Origin: DATAOG01 sp963840925
GTDB lineage: Bacteria; Pseudomonadota; Alphaproteobacteria; Geminicoccales; Geminicoccaceae
Reading direction: 5' to 3'
Length of the DNA: 64,000 nt
Assembly (NCBI GenBank): GCA_963840925.1
Contig: CAWJAY010000026.1
Coordinates: 1-64,000 of the forward strand
The notes under the pieces are model-generated. The model was not told where the DNA came from and did not search any database. It worked only from the letters and a program-made list of their open reading frames with translations. The first letter of the stretch is position 1, and every line of letters begins with the position of its first letter. Positions 45,367 through 54,911 of the stretch are shown here, one piece after another. The translations under genes and the position numbers were made by a program.

Positions 45367-46563
45367 ATGGCGAAACTGGCAGCGGACGGCTCGGTCACCG
45401 GCAAGCTCGTGATCCGCAACATCGGCACGCTGCTCTCGGGCGCGCTCGAGCGACCGGTTCTAGACGCGGACACGATCGTCGCCCGGGACGGCTGGATCGC
45501 CGCGGTCGGCCGGGCCAAGGACGTCGATGCCGGCCACGCCGACGTCGTCATCGATGCCAAGGGCACGACGCTCGCCCCCGGCCTGATCGACAGCCACGTC
45601 CACCCGGTGTTCGGCGACTGGACGCCCCGCCAGAGCCAGCTGAACTGGATCGACAGCTTCCTGCACGGCGGCGTCACGACGATGGTCTCGGCGGGCGAGG
45701 TCCATCTGCCGGGACGGCCGCGGGATGTGGTCGGGGTCAAGGCGCTGGCGATCACGGCCCAGCGCGCGTTCTCGAACTTCCGCCCGGGCGGGGTCAAGCT
45801 GCACGCCGGCGCCCCGGTGCTCGAGACCGGCATGGTCGAGAGCGATTTCCGCGAGCTCGCCGAGGCCGGGGTCAAGCTGCTGGGCGAGGTCGGCCTTGGC
45901 GGGGTCAAGCAGGGCGACGAAGCCAAGCGCATGGTCGCCTGGGCACGCAAGTACGGCATCCAGAGCACGATCCACACCGGCGGCCCCTCGATCCCGGGCT
46001 CGGGCCTGATCGACGCCGACGTCGTGCTCGAGGCCGATGCGGACGTGATCGGGCACATCAACGGCGGTCACACGGCGCTGCCGCTCGCGCAGATCCGCTG
46101 TCTGTGCGAGCAGTGCACGCGCGCGCTCGAGATCGTCCACAACGGCAACGCGTTGGCCGCGCTGTACGCGATGCGCACGGCGATCGAGCTGGGCCAGCCC
46201 GAGCGGATCATCCTCGGCACCAATTCGCCGGCCGGCTCCGGCGTCCAGCCGCTCGGCATCCTGCGGACCGTGGCGCTGCTGAGCAGCCTCGGCGAGATCC
46301 CGGCCGAGACCGCGTTCTGCTTTGCGACCGGCAACACGGCGCGCCTGCGCGCGCTCGACTGCGGCCTGGTCGAGCCGGGCCGCGCGGCCGATTTCGTGCT
46401 GATGGACCGCGCCCAGCACACCGCCGGCCAGACACTGCTCGAGAGCGTCCGGATCGGCGATCTGCCCGGCATCAGCATGGTCATCATCGACGGCGTCGTG
46501 CGCTGCGGCCGCTCGCGCAACACCCCGCCCGCGACCACGCTGGCCGAGATCGTCACCACCTGA
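45367..46563 (+). CDS. Enamidase-like amidohydrolase
   Basis: 398 residues, amidohydrolase superfamily. It follows the Eubacterium barkeri enamidase of nicotinate fermentation over its length: TTLAPGLIDSHVHPVFGDW (metal His pair), HGGVTTMVSAGEVHLPGRP, GVKLLGEVGLGGVKQG, TIHTGGPSIPGS and IGHINGGHTALP (later His), ending RCGRSRNTPPA. The Asp expected in the fourth metal motif is Asn (LGTNSPAGSG where GNDAPSG occurs in enamidase). This may alter activity. It may open a cyclic enamide, but the ring substrate is unknown. Confidence 0.72.
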   Translation: MAKLAADGSVTGKLVIRNIGTLLSGALERPVLDADTIVARDGWIAAVGRAKDVDAGHADVVIDAKGTTLAPGLIDSHVHPVFGDWTPRQSQLNWIDSFLHGGVTTMVSAGEVHLPGRPRDVVGVKALAITAQRAFSNFRPGGVKLHAGAPVLETGMVESDFRELAEAGVKLLGEVGLGGVKQGDEAKRMVAWARKYGIQSTIHTGGPSIPGSGLIDADVVLEADADVIGHINGGHTALPLAQIRCLCEQCTRALEIVHNGNALAALYAMRTAIELGQPERIILGTNSPAGSGVQPLGILRTVALLSSLGEIPAETAFCFATGNTARLRALDCGLVEPGRAADFVLMDRAQHTAGQTLLESVRIGDLPGISMVIIDGVVRCGRSRNTPPATTLAEIVTT

Positions 46564-46592
46564 ACCCGCGGGCGGGTGACGCCCCGCCAGGA

Positions 46593-48641
46593 TCAGGCGC
46601 GCCCGATGCGGATGTCGAGCCAGCCGATGGCGCTGGTGCGGGCGCGATCGCCCGGGCGGAGCAGGACCGTCGTGGTCGCGGACTCGATGATCGCCGGCCC
46701 CTCGATTCCCTGGTCAGGCGCCAGCGCCTCGAGCTCGAAGACCGGCACTGGCTGCCACGCCCCGAGGTAGATCTCGCGCTCTGCCGAAGCCGGCGCCGGG
46801 GCGCGCTCCGGCAGATCGGGCTCGAGCGGTGGCGCCGGCAGCTCGCCGATCACGGCGACCCGGGCGTTGACCAGCACCGCCTCCTGATCGGGGAGCGCGT
46901 AGGTGTAGAGCTGCTCGTGGCGGCGGTGGAAGGCATCCGCGAGCGCCTGCAGCAGATCCTGGGCCTGCCAGTCGATCCCCTCCAGGTCGACCCCGACCTC
47001 GAAGATCTGCTCCCCGTAGCGCATGTCGGCCGAGCGCTCGACCCGCACCCGGCCCTCGAACGCGGTCGCGGCCAGGCGTGCCCGGCCCTCGGCCTCGAGC
47101 TCGGCATAGAGTGTGCGGAGTGCGGCCCCATCGAGCCGGCTGGCATCGCCGACGTGGCTGCGCGCGACCTCGTAGCGCAGATCCGAGGTCAGCATGCCCC
47201 AGGCCGAGAGCACGGCCGCGAGGCGGGGCACGATCACCCGCTCCAGACCGAGCTGGCGGGCAAGCTCGCTGACGTGCAGGCCGGCGGCGCCGCCGAACGC
47301 CAGGATCGCAAACCGCCTCGGATCGACGCCGCGCCGGACCGAGACCAGCCGGATCGCCTCGGCCATGCGCGTGTTGATGACCCGCTGGATGCCCTCTGCG
47401 GCCGCCATCCGCTCGATGCCGAGCGCGCGTGCGATCGCCTCGACCGCGGTCTCGGCGGCGGCGCGCTCGAGCCTTGCGCTGCCGCCCAGGAAATGAGCGG
47501 GGTCGAGCAGACCCAGGACCAGATTGGCGTCGGTCACGGTCGCTTCGGCGCCGCCCCGGGCGTAGCAGGCGGGCCCTGGCTCGGCACCGGCGCTTGCAGG
47601 CCCGACGTGGAGCACGCCGCCGGCATCGACGCGCGCGATCGAGCCGCCGCCGGCGCCGATGCTGACGATGTCGAGCGCCTGGAGCGCCACCCGCTGGCCC
47701 GCGAGCCTGCGGTCGGAGGCGATCTGGGCGTGGCCCTCGACGACCAGCGAAACGTCCGTGCTGGTGCCGCCCATGTCGAACAGCAGAAGATCGCGCTCGC
47801 CGGTCAGGCGCGAGGCATGGCGGCTGGCGGCGACCCCGCCGGCCGGGCCGGACAGCACGGCACCGGCCGCGAGCCGGATCGAATCCGCGATCGTCGCAAC
47901 GCCGCCGTGCGACTGGATGATCAGCACCGAGCCGGCAAAGCCCGCCTGCCGCAGGCGGCCGCTGAGCCGGCTCAGATAGCGTTCGAGCGCCGGGCCGACG
48001 TAGGCGTTGACGACGGTCGTGCAGACCCGCTCGTATTCCTTGATCTGCGGCAACACCTCGGCCGAGGGCGAGACGTAGGCGCCGGGCAGTGCGGCGCGGA
48101 CCGCCGCCGCCGCCCGCTGCTCGTGCCGGGGATCGCGGTAGCTGTGGAAGAACGCGATCGCGACCGCCTCGACCCGCTGGCGGGCCAGCTCCGCAATCGC
48201 CGCCGCGAGCGAGGCCTGGTCGAGCGGCGTCTGGGTCCGGCCGTCGGCGCGGATGCGCTCGCGGACGCCCTGCCTGAGCTCGCGCGGCACCAGGGGCTCG
48301 GGCGGCGGCTGGCGGAGGTCGTAGCGGCCGTCCTTCAGGCCCTCGCGCATCTCGAGCACGTCGCGATGACCCTCGGTCGTGAGCAGGCCGACCTTGGCGC
48401 CTTTGCGCTCGAGCAGCGCGTTGGTCGCAACCGTGGTGCCGTGGACGATCCGCTCGGTCTGGCCGAGCAGGGCGGCGAGCCCCAGGCCCTGCGCGGCCGC
48501 GAGCCGCTCCAGCCCGGTCATGACGCCGATCGAGGGGTCGGCGGGCGTGGAAGCGGTCTTCGCGACCGTGACCAGGCCCTGGTCGTCGAGCGCGACCAGA
48601 TCGGTGAACGTGCCGCCGACGTCGATCCCGATCCGGTACAT
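46593..48641 (-). CDS. hyuA: Hydantoinase/oxoprolinase subunit A (ATP-dependent)
   Basis: 682 residues, normal. ATP-binding pattern MYRIGIDVGGTFTDLV at the N-terminus and LFDMGGTSTDVSLV, with SGPAGGVAASRHASRLT and VGPASAGAEPGPACYARGG. HyuA is the ATPase/kinase-like half of ATP-dependent amide (hydantoin, 5-oxoproline) hydrolases. It lies 3 bases after hyuB. Opposite strand to the enamidase gene, so a divergent or convergent unit. Confidence 0.9.
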   Translation of the reverse strand: MYRIGIDVGGTFTDLVALDDQGLVTVAKTASTPADPSIGVMTGLERLAAAQGLGLAALLGQTERIVHGTTVATNALLERKGAKVGLLTTEGHRDVLEMREGLKDGRYDLRQPPPEPLVPRELRQGVRERIRADGRTQTPLDQASLAAAIAELARQRVEAVAIAFFHSYRDPRHEQRAAAAVRAALPGAYVSPSAEVLPQIKEYERVCTTVVNAYVGPALERYLSRLSGRLRQAGFAGSVLIIQSHGGVATIADSIRLAAGAVLSGPAGGVAASRHASRLTGERDLLLFDMGGTSTDVSLVVEGHAQIASDRRLAGQRVALQALDIVSIGAGGGSIARVDAGGVLHVGPASAGAEPGPACYARGGAEATVTDANLVLGLLDPAHFLGGSARLERAAAETAVEAIARALGIERMAAAEGIQRVINTRMAEAIRLVSVRRGVDPRRFAILAFGGAAGLHVSELARQLGLERVIVPRLAAVLSAWGMLTSDLRYEVARSHVGDASRLDGAALRTLYAELEAEGRARLAATAFEGRVRVERSADMRYGEQIFEVGVDLEGIDWQAQDLLQALADAFHRRHEQLYTYALPDQEAVLVNARVAVIGELPAPPLEPDLPERAPAPASAEREIYLGAWQPVPVFELEALAPDQGIEGPAIIESATTTVLLRPGDRARTSAIGWLDIRIGRA

Positions 48642-48644
48642 GGC

Positions 48645-50345
48645 TCAGCGCCGGGCGCCGTCGGTCGCGAAGCCGAGCCGGCGGTCGCGGGCGCGTTCGT
48701 CCTCGGAGCGCCCGGCCGGATCGCCGAAGCCGCCGCCGCCGCCCGAGCGCACGTCGAGCACGTCGCCCGGCCGGATCACGATCCCGATCTCCTTGGTCTT
48801 GAGCGGCCGGTCCGGGCGGCCCTCGGATTTCAGCACGTAGCGATGCGGCTCGCCATCCTTACCGCCGAGCATGCCGCAGGCGCCGTGGCGGACGCCGTCG
48901 CCCGCGGTGTTGGCGATCGCGGGCTCGGCGACCTCGACCACGAGCTCGAGCTCGGCGCCCGGCCCGCCCCGGTAGCGGCCATCGCCGCCACTGTCCGGGC
49001 GGAACTCATGGCGGCGGAAGAGCAGCGGAAAGCGGACCTCGGCGACCTCGAGGCTGCCGAACTTGATGCCGCCCGCCGCCTGCCATTCGCCGGCCGTCGG
49101 CCAGCCGTCGCCCGCGGGCGAGGCGCCGCCGCCCGGCCGGGCCTGGAACAAGTGCCAGATGAAGGCCTTGCCGCTCCTCGGGTCGGTGCCCTGGAGCGCG
49201 ATCCGGAAGCGCCGGCCCCAGCCGGCCATCGCCCGGTCCGGGCAGGCGGGCGCGAGCGCCTTGATGATCGCCTCGATGATCTCCTGGCCGCAGTGGTTGG
49301 TGCAGAGCGTGACCGGCGCGCCGGGCTTCGCCCAGACGACCGTGCCCTCCCGCGCGATCACCGAGAGCGGCCGGAACGCGCCATCGTTCTTGGGCGTCTC
49401 GGGATCGATCAGGTAGGCGAGTGCTGCCACCACGCCCGAGCGCATGTTGGGATAGGAGGAGTTGATGAAGCCGCTGACCTGCGGGTCCGACGCCGACAAA
49501 TCCACCTCGAGGTCGCTGCCGCGCTTGGTGACCTTGGCGCGGATCGTGACGTCCCGAGCGCCATGGCCGTCGTCGTCGAGGACCGCCTCGCCGCGGTAGA
49601 CCCCATCCCGCCAGCCGGCGATCACCGCCCGCACCTGCCGCTCGGCGCCATCGAGCACGGCTTCGATCGCGGCGTGGGTCGTGGCCGAGCCGAACTCCTC
49701 GAGCAGGCTTTTGAGCCGGCGTTCGCCGACCCGGGCCGAGCCGATCATCGCCGCGAGGTCGCCCCGGAACTCGCGCGGATGGCGGACGTTGAGCACGATC
49801 ATCTCGAGCACGTCGGCGCGCAGCCGGCCCTGGTCGTAGAGCTGGAGCGGCGGGATGCGGATGCCTTCCTGCCAGATTTCGGTCGCGCCCGGGTTGTAGG
49901 CGCCGTGGGTGGCGCCGCCGATGTCGCTCTGATGCGAGCGGTTGATCGACCAGAAGGCCAGCCGCTCGCCATCGAACACCGGCACGAAGGCGGTCAGATC
50001 GGGCAGGTGGTTGCCGCCGTGATAGGGGTCGTTGAGCAGGTAGACGTCGCCCGGCCGGATCCGGCCGCGGAAGGCGTCGTGCACCGATCTGACCGCCCAC
50101 GGCAGGGCGCCGACGTGGATCGGCACGTGCTCGGCCTGGGCGATCAGGCGGCCCTCGGGATCGCAGAGCGCGGTCGAGAAATCGCGGCTCGAGTTGATGA
50201 TCTGGGAGTAGGAGGTGCGCAGCATCGCCTCGCCCATCTCTTCGGCGATCGCGTGCAGGCGATGCTGGATGACCGAGACCGTGATCGGATCGACGCGATC
50301 GTTCAGCTCTTGGGGCACGCGTTCCTGCCGGTTCAAGAGGGACAC
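48645..50345 (-). CDS. hyuB: Hydantoinase/oxoprolinase subunit B
   Basis: 566 residues. Family signature DPITVSVIQHRLHAIAEEMGEAMLRTSYS, SRDFSTALCDPEGRLIAQAEHVPIHVG and GDVYLLNDPYHGGNHLPDL. The C-terminal half has GGGASPAGDGWPT and GGGGGFGDP. GTG start at 50345. Acts with HyuA. Confidence 0.9.
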   Translation of the reverse strand: MSLLNRQERVPQELNDRVDPITVSVIQHRLHAIAEEMGEAMLRTSYSQIINSSRDFSTALCDPEGRLIAQAEHVPIHVGALPWAVRSVHDAFRGRIRPGDVYLLNDPYHGGNHLPDLTAFVPVFDGERLAFWSINRSHQSDIGGATHGAYNPGATEIWQEGIRIPPLQLYDQGRLRADVLEMIVLNVRHPREFRGDLAAMIGSARVGERRLKSLLEEFGSATTHAAIEAVLDGAERQVRAVIAGWRDGVYRGEAVLDDDGHGARDVTIRAKVTKRGSDLEVDLSASDPQVSGFINSSYPNMRSGVVAALAYLIDPETPKNDGAFRPLSVIAREGTVVWAKPGAPVTLCTNHCGQEIIEAIIKALAPACPDRAMAGWGRRFRIALQGTDPRSGKAFIWHLFQARPGGGASPAGDGWPTAGEWQAAGGIKFGSLEVAEVRFPLLFRRHEFRPDSGGDGRYRGGPGAELELVVEVAEPAIANTAGDGVRHGACGMLGGKDGEPHRYVLKSEGRPDRPLKTKEIGIVIRPGDVLDVRSGGGGGFGDPAGRSEDERARDRRLGFATDGARR

Positions 50346-50447
50346 CAGGGGCGAGGCTCGAGCCCTGAGCCTACCGCCGGATCTCCGAGCATGACAATCG
50401 GCACGAAGCCTCTACTCCCGGATGGCAATCCGATGTAGCCAGAGCGC

Positions 50448-51623
50448 ATGGCCATGAGCAGCCTGAGCGAAATTCCGGCGTTCGCCGCCAAGCGGGTGCC
50501 CGAGGTGCATTTCGGGCCCGGTCGCGCCCGCGCGATCGTCGAGGATGCCGTGGCGCTCGGCCATCCGCGCAAGCCCGTGGTCCTGATCGCCGATCGGGTC
50601 ATGGTCGAGCTCGGGCTGGTCGGCCGGATTCGGGCCGCGCTCGAGGCCGGCGGCGCCGAGGTCGCGCTGTTTGCCGACGTCGACGGCGAGCCGGCGCAGC
50701 CGCTGGTCGAGGCGGCGACCGACTTCGTCCGCTTCAACGCCGCCGGCCTAGTGATCTGCTTGGGCGGCGGCTCGGCGATGGACGTCGGCAAGGTCGCCGC
50801 GACGATCGCCTGCACCGGCGACGGCCCGGCCGACTTCGCGATGGACGGCAGGCCGCTGCCCAAGCGCTCGGTGCCCAAGATCTGCCTGCCGACCACCGCC
50901 GGCACCGGCTCGGAGTTCTCCTCGACCAACGTCTTCGCCAACGGCGCGCACAAGAAGGTCTGGGTCTGGGGGCCGGAGACCAAGCCCGAGCGCGTGATCC
51001 TGGATCCCGAGCTGACCACGACCTTGCCGCCCGAGCTCACCGCCTGGACCGGTCTGGACGCCTTCGTGCACGCGCTCGAGGCCAGCACCAACTGCGGGCA
51101 GCACCCCTGGAGCAACCTCTACGCCCATCGGGCGCTGGGCCTGATCGCGGGCGCGCTCGAGAGCGCGGTGCGCGAGCCTTCGAACCTGGTCGCCCGCGGC
51201 CACATGCTGCTGGGCTCGGCGCATGCCGGGATCGCAATCGACAACTGCGGGTGCGCGCTGGCGCACAACATCTCCCATGCGCTGGCAGCGCTCGGGCCGG
51301 TGCACCATGGCCTGGCCACCGCGCTGGCGCTCGAGGTCGTGCTGCCCTGGCAGGTCGCGGCCGATCAGGGCGCCTTCGCGGCGGCGGCGGAAGCCTGCGG
51401 TCTCGCGCGCGATGCGGCCGCACTGCCGGGCTGGTATTCGGGCTGGCTCACCCGCTGCGGCGTCGAGCGGCGGCTGCCGGCCGCCTTTCGGGGCGTGAGC
51501 GCGTCGACTCTAGCTGCGGAGATGCGAGGCCCCGAGACCCAGACGATGCGCCAGGCGAACGCGCGCGCCGTGACCGAGGCCGACATCGACCGCTTCGCCG
51601 CGGCGATGCTGGCGCTCGCCTGA
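50448..51623 (+). CDS. Iron-containing alcohol dehydrogenase / maleylacetate-reductase-like
   Basis: 391 residues. FGPGRARAIVEDAVALG, LVICLGGGSAMDVGKVAA (NAD site), PTTAGTGSEFSSTNVF, then metal residues in GLDAFVHALEA (Asp, His) and HNISHALAALGPVHHG (His pair). Fe-ADH family. Likely reduces or oxidises a pathway aldehyde or ketone. Divergent from hyuB, 100 bases apart, so the two operons share that gap. Start ATG at 50448; 50454 also possible. Confidence 0.88.
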   Translation: MAMSSLSEIPAFAAKRVPEVHFGPGRARAIVEDAVALGHPRKPVVLIADRVMVELGLVGRIRAALEAGGAEVALFADVDGEPAQPLVEAATDFVRFNAAGLVICLGGGSAMDVGKVAATIACTGDGPADFAMDGRPLPKRSVPKICLPTTAGTGSEFSSTNVFANGAHKKVWVWGPETKPERVILDPELTTTLPPELTAWTGLDAFVHALEASTNCGQHPWSNLYAHRALGLIAGALESAVREPSNLVARGHMLLGSAHAGIAIDNCGCALAHNISHALAALGPVHHGLATALALEVVLPWQVAADQGAFAAAAEACGLARDAAALPGWYSGWLTRCGVERRLPAAFRGVSASTLAAEMRGPETQTMRQANARAVTEADIDRFAAAMLALA

Positions 51624-51640
51624 GGCACCGACGGACGGGC

Positions 51641-52825
51641 ATGCGGATCACCGGGCTCAAGACGTTCGTGGTCGGCAATCCGCCGCCCCACTTCGGCGGC
51701 CGCTATTTCGTCTTTTTGAAGATCGAGACCGATGCCGGGATCGACGGTATCGGCGAGGTCTACGGCGTGCCGTTCGGGCCGCACACGGTCGCGCGCATGA
51801 CCGAGGACGTGTTCGAGCGCTACGTGCTCGACACCGACCCCTTCAAGATCGAGCGTCTGTGGCGGCTGGTCTACTCGGCCGGCTACAGCCAGCGGCCCGA
51901 TCTGTCGCTGATCGGCATTCTCAGCGGCCTCGAGATGGCGTGCTGGGACGTCGTCGGCAAGGAGCTGGGCAAGCCGGTCTACGAGCTGCTCGGCGGCCGC
52001 GTCCACGAGCGGCTGCGTTCCTACACCTACCTCTATCCGGAGCCCGGCGATCAGACCTGCGTCTACCGGGACCCGGAGCTTGCGGCCGTTCGGGCGGCCG
52101 AATACGTCGCGCGCGGCTTCACCGCGGTCAAGTTCGACCCGGTCGGCCCCTATTCCGCGTTCGATCCCCGCCAGCTGTCGCTGGAGGCGCTCGAGCATAC
52201 CGAGCGTTTCGTCCGGACGCTGCGCGCGGCCGTCGGCGGCCGCTGCGACCTGCTGTTCGGGACCCATGGCCAGATGACCGCGGCCGGCGCGATCCGGCTC
52301 GCCCGGCGACTCGAGCCCTTCGACCCGCTCTGGTTCGAGGAGCCGACCCCGCCCGAGCTGCCCGAGGAGATGGCCAAGGTCGCGCGCCAGACCACGATCC
52401 CGATCGCGACCGGCGAGCGGCTGGCGACCAAGTACGAGTTCGCGCGCGTGCTCCAGACCGGCGCCGCTTCGATCCTGCAGATGGCGCTCGGCCGGGTCGG
52501 CGGCATCCTGGAGGCCAAGAAGATCGCCGGCATGGCCGAGGCCCACTATGCCCAGATCGCGCCGCACCTCTACTGCGGCCCGATCGAGGGTGCGGCCAAC
52601 ATCCAGCTTGCCGCCTGCAGCCCGAATTTCCTGATCCTCGAGAGCATCCAGACCTGGGGCGGCTTCCACGCCGAGATCCTCCGCGCGCCGATCGTCTGGG
52701 AGGACGGCTACGTGCTTCCGCCCACGGCCCCCGGTCTCGGCGTCGAGCTGAACGAGGAGGTCGCGGCGCAACATCCCTATTCCGGCAAGGAGCTTCACCT
52801 CGAGATGCACGACCAGCCGGCCTGA
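51641..52825 (+). CDS. Enolase-superfamily acid-sugar dehydratase (mandelate racemase/galactonate dehydratase type)
   Basis: 394 residues. Capping domain LKTFVVGNPPPHFGGRYFVFLKIETDAGI, then the barrel with GFTAVKFDPVGPYSAF (Lys), LLFGTHGQMT, FEEPTPPELPEEM (Glu ligand) and the C-terminal IAPHLYCGPIE. Dehydrates an aldonic acid to a 2-keto-3-deoxy acid, or a related acid. ATG at 51641, 18 bases after the Fe-ADH. Substrate unknown. Confidence 0.85.
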   Translation: MRITGLKTFVVGNPPPHFGGRYFVFLKIETDAGIDGIGEVYGVPFGPHTVARMTEDVFERYVLDTDPFKIERLWRLVYSAGYSQRPDLSLIGILSGLEMACWDVVGKELGKPVYELLGGRVHERLRSYTYLYPEPGDQTCVYRDPELAAVRAAEYVARGFTAVKFDPVGPYSAFDPRQLSLEALEHTERFVRTLRAAVGGRCDLLFGTHGQMTAAGAIRLARRLEPFDPLWFEEPTPPELPEEMAKVARQTTIPIATGERLATKYEFARVLQTGAASILQMALGRVGGILEAKKIAGMAEAHYAQIAPHLYCGPIEGAANIQLAACSPNFLILESIQTWGGFHAEILRAPIVWEDGYVLPPTAPGLGVELNEEVAAQHPYSGKELHLEMHDQPA

Positions 52826-52846
52826 TCCGGCGGGGAGGGAGAGCGT

Positions 52847-53794
52847 TTGCGGCTCGGGTTCATCGGCCTCGGCAACCTTGGCGCCCATCTGGCCCGCAGC
52901 CTGCTGCGCGCGGGCTTCACGGTCACCGTTCACGACCTCGAGCGCGCCCGCGCCGACGGCCTGATCGCGGCTGGTGCCGCCTGGGCCGCGACGCCCAGGC
53001 AGGTTGCGGGCGAGGCGGATAGCGTGATCACCTGCCTGCCCTCGCCCGCCGCCGTCGCAACCGTGGTCGAAGCCAGCGATGGCGTGCTCGCGGGCCTGCG
53101 GCCGGGCGGCGCCTGGATCGACATGAGCACCAACGATCCGGACGAGGTCAGGCGGCTCGCCACGAGCGCGGCGGCACGGGGCATCGCCTGCCTGGAGGCG
53201 CCGGTGACCGGCGGCGTGCACAAGGCGGCGAGCGGCGAGATCACGGTCCTGGTCGGCGGCGATCTCGCGGTGTTCGAGGCGCATCGGCCGGCGTTCGCCG
53301 CGATGGGCGGCAAGGTCCTGCACGTCGGCCCGCTCGGCAGCGCCTCGGTGGTCAAGGTAGTCACCAACATGCTGGCGTTCGTCCATCTGGTCGCGGTCGG
53401 CGAAGCGCTGATGCTGGCCAAGCGCGGCGGCATCGATCTGGCCAAAGCCTTCGAGGCGATCGCGGCGAGCTCCGGCAACAGCTTCGTGCACGAGACCGAG
53501 AGCCGGGTGATCCTCTCGGGCAGCTACGACATCGGCTTCACCATGGACTTGGCGTGCAAGGATCTGGGCCTTGCCCATCGGCTTGGCGCCGCCTTTGGCG
53601 TGCCGCTCGAGCTTGCGGGCCTGGTCGAGCAGATCTTCCTGCGGGCGCGGGCGCGCTACGGCGGCAGCGCCTGGTCGCCGATGGTGGTCAAGCTGCTCGA
53701 GGACTCGCTCGGCACTGAGCTGCGCGCGCCGGGCTTTCCGATCAGCCTGCAACCGTCGGACCCGGTCGTTGACGGCGGGCGCGCTCGCCCCTAA
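52847..53794 (+). CDS. Beta-hydroxyacid dehydrogenase (6PGDH-like)
   Basis: 315 residues. NAD(P) site GFIGLGNLGAHLARSL, substrate region APVTGGVHKAASGEITVLVGG and the catalytic Lys in VVKVVTNMLAFVHL. Covers 3-hydroxyisobutyrate, tartronate-semialdehyde and 2-(hydroxymethyl)glutarate dehydrogenases. TTG start at 52847 with GGAGGGAGAG before it. With the enamidase-like gene nearby, a hydroxymethylglutarate-type substrate is one option (inference). Confidence 0.85.
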   Translation: MRLGFIGLGNLGAHLARSLLRAGFTVTVHDLERARADGLIAAGAAWAATPRQVAGEADSVITCLPSPAAVATVVEASDGVLAGLRPGGAWIDMSTNDPDEVRRLATSAAARGIACLEAPVTGGVHKAASGEITVLVGGDLAVFEAHRPAFAAMGGKVLHVGPLGSASVVKVVTNMLAFVHLVAVGEALMLAKRGGIDLAKAFEAIAASSGNSFVHETESRVILSGSYDIGFTMDLACKDLGLAHRLGAAFGVPLELAGLVEQIFLRARARYGGSAWSPMVVKLLEDSLGTELRAPGFPISLQPSDPVVDGGRARP

Positions 53795-53835
53795 GCCCTG
53801 AAACGGCGGGCCGGCAATCAGCAGCGGAGGGATCG

Positions 53836-54885
53836 ATGCGGGGCGTCGTGTTCCTGGGCGATCGAGAGGTGAGCCTGAAGAGCTTTCCGGATCCGACCCC
53901 CGGGCCGGGCGAGGTCGTGCTCGAGATCAAGGCCTCGGGCATGTGCGGCAGCGATCTGAAGTTCTATCGCTCCGCGCCCGGCGAGGCGCAGCGGGCGCTG
54001 GGCCTGGGCGATGTCTCCGAGCCGATCATCGCCGGTCACGAGCCCTGCGGCGTGGTCGCCGCGGTCGGGCCGGGGGTGAGCCAGGCCGAGGCCAAGGTCG
54101 GCATGCGCGTGATGGACCACCACTACTGCGGCTGCGGCGTCTGCAAGCACTGCAAGGTCGGCTGGTCGCAGCTCTGCCGCGCGGGCTTCGTGGTCTATGG
54201 CGTGACCGCGAACGGCGCGCACGCCGATTACATGACTGTGCCGGCGCGCACGCTGGTGCCGCTGCCGGACGAGCTGTCGTTCGCGACCGGCGCTGCGATC
54301 GCATGCGGCACCGGCACGGCCTATAATGCGCTCCGCCGCCTCGAGCTGTCCGGGCGCGACACGATCGCGGTGTTCGGCCAGGGCCCGGTCGGGCTCAGCG
54401 CCTGCCAGCTGGCCGCGGCGATGGGTGCTCGCGTGATCGCGATCGACGTGACCGCCGAGCGGCGGGCGCTCGCACAGGAGTTCGGCGCCGAGGCCGTGAT
54501 CGACCCGGGCGCTGACGACCCGGTCGAGGCGCTGCGGGAACAGACCCACGGCGAGGGCGTCGACCTTGCGCTCGACTGCTCGGGCGCCGAGGCGGCGCGC
54601 GCCGCCTCGGTCCGGGCGACCCGGACCTGGGGCAAGGTCTGCTTCGTCGGCGAGGGCGGCAGCGTCACGATCGACGTCAGCCGCGACATGATCCGCAAAC
54701 AACTGACGGTGATCGGCTCCTGGACCTTCTCGAGCGTGATCCAGGCGGAATGCGCCCGCTTCGTCGCCGATCGGGAGATCGACGTCGACCGCCTGTTCAC
54801 GCAGCGCTGGACGCTGGATCAGGCCGATCAGGCCTATAAGCTGTTCGACACCCAGACCACCGGCAAGGGCGTTTTCTTGGCGTAA
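53836..54885 (+). CDS. Zinc-dependent medium-chain alcohol dehydrogenase
   Basis: 349 residues. Catalytic Zn: GMCGSDLKFYR and GHEPCGVVAAVGPG. Structural Zn: CGCGVCKHCKVGWSQLC. NAD site FGQGPVGLSACQLAAAMGA. ATG at 53836 behind GGAGG (GCGGAGGGATCG). Likely oxidises a polyol or sugar alcohol of the same pathway. Confidence 0.9.
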   Translation: MRGVVFLGDREVSLKSFPDPTPGPGEVVLEIKASGMCGSDLKFYRSAPGEAQRALGLGDVSEPIIAGHEPCGVVAAVGPGVSQAEAKVGMRVMDHHYCGCGVCKHCKVGWSQLCRAGFVVYGVTANGAHADYMTVPARTLVPLPDELSFATGAAIACGTGTAYNALRRLELSGRDTIAVFGQGPVGLSACQLAAAMGARVIAIDVTAERRALAQEFGAEAVIDPGADDPVEALREQTHGEGVDLALDCSGAEAARAASVRATRTWGKVCFVGEGGSVTIDVSRDMIRKQLTVIGSWTFSSVIQAECARFVADREIDVDRLFTQRWTLDQADQAYKLFDTQTTGKGVFLA

Positions 54886-54911
54886 AGGACGCCAAGCGGC
54901 GCGGAGGCATC

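Noticed and set aside
46104..50438. 1444-codon open frame on the plus strand
   Set aside because: It is antisense to the intact hyuA and hyuB genes. Its Arg/Asp/Gly/Ala-rich translation is a high-GC shadow without domains.
51365..53752. 795-codon minus-strand frame
   Set aside because: Antisense to the dehydratase and hydroxyacid dehydrogenase genes; no family signature.
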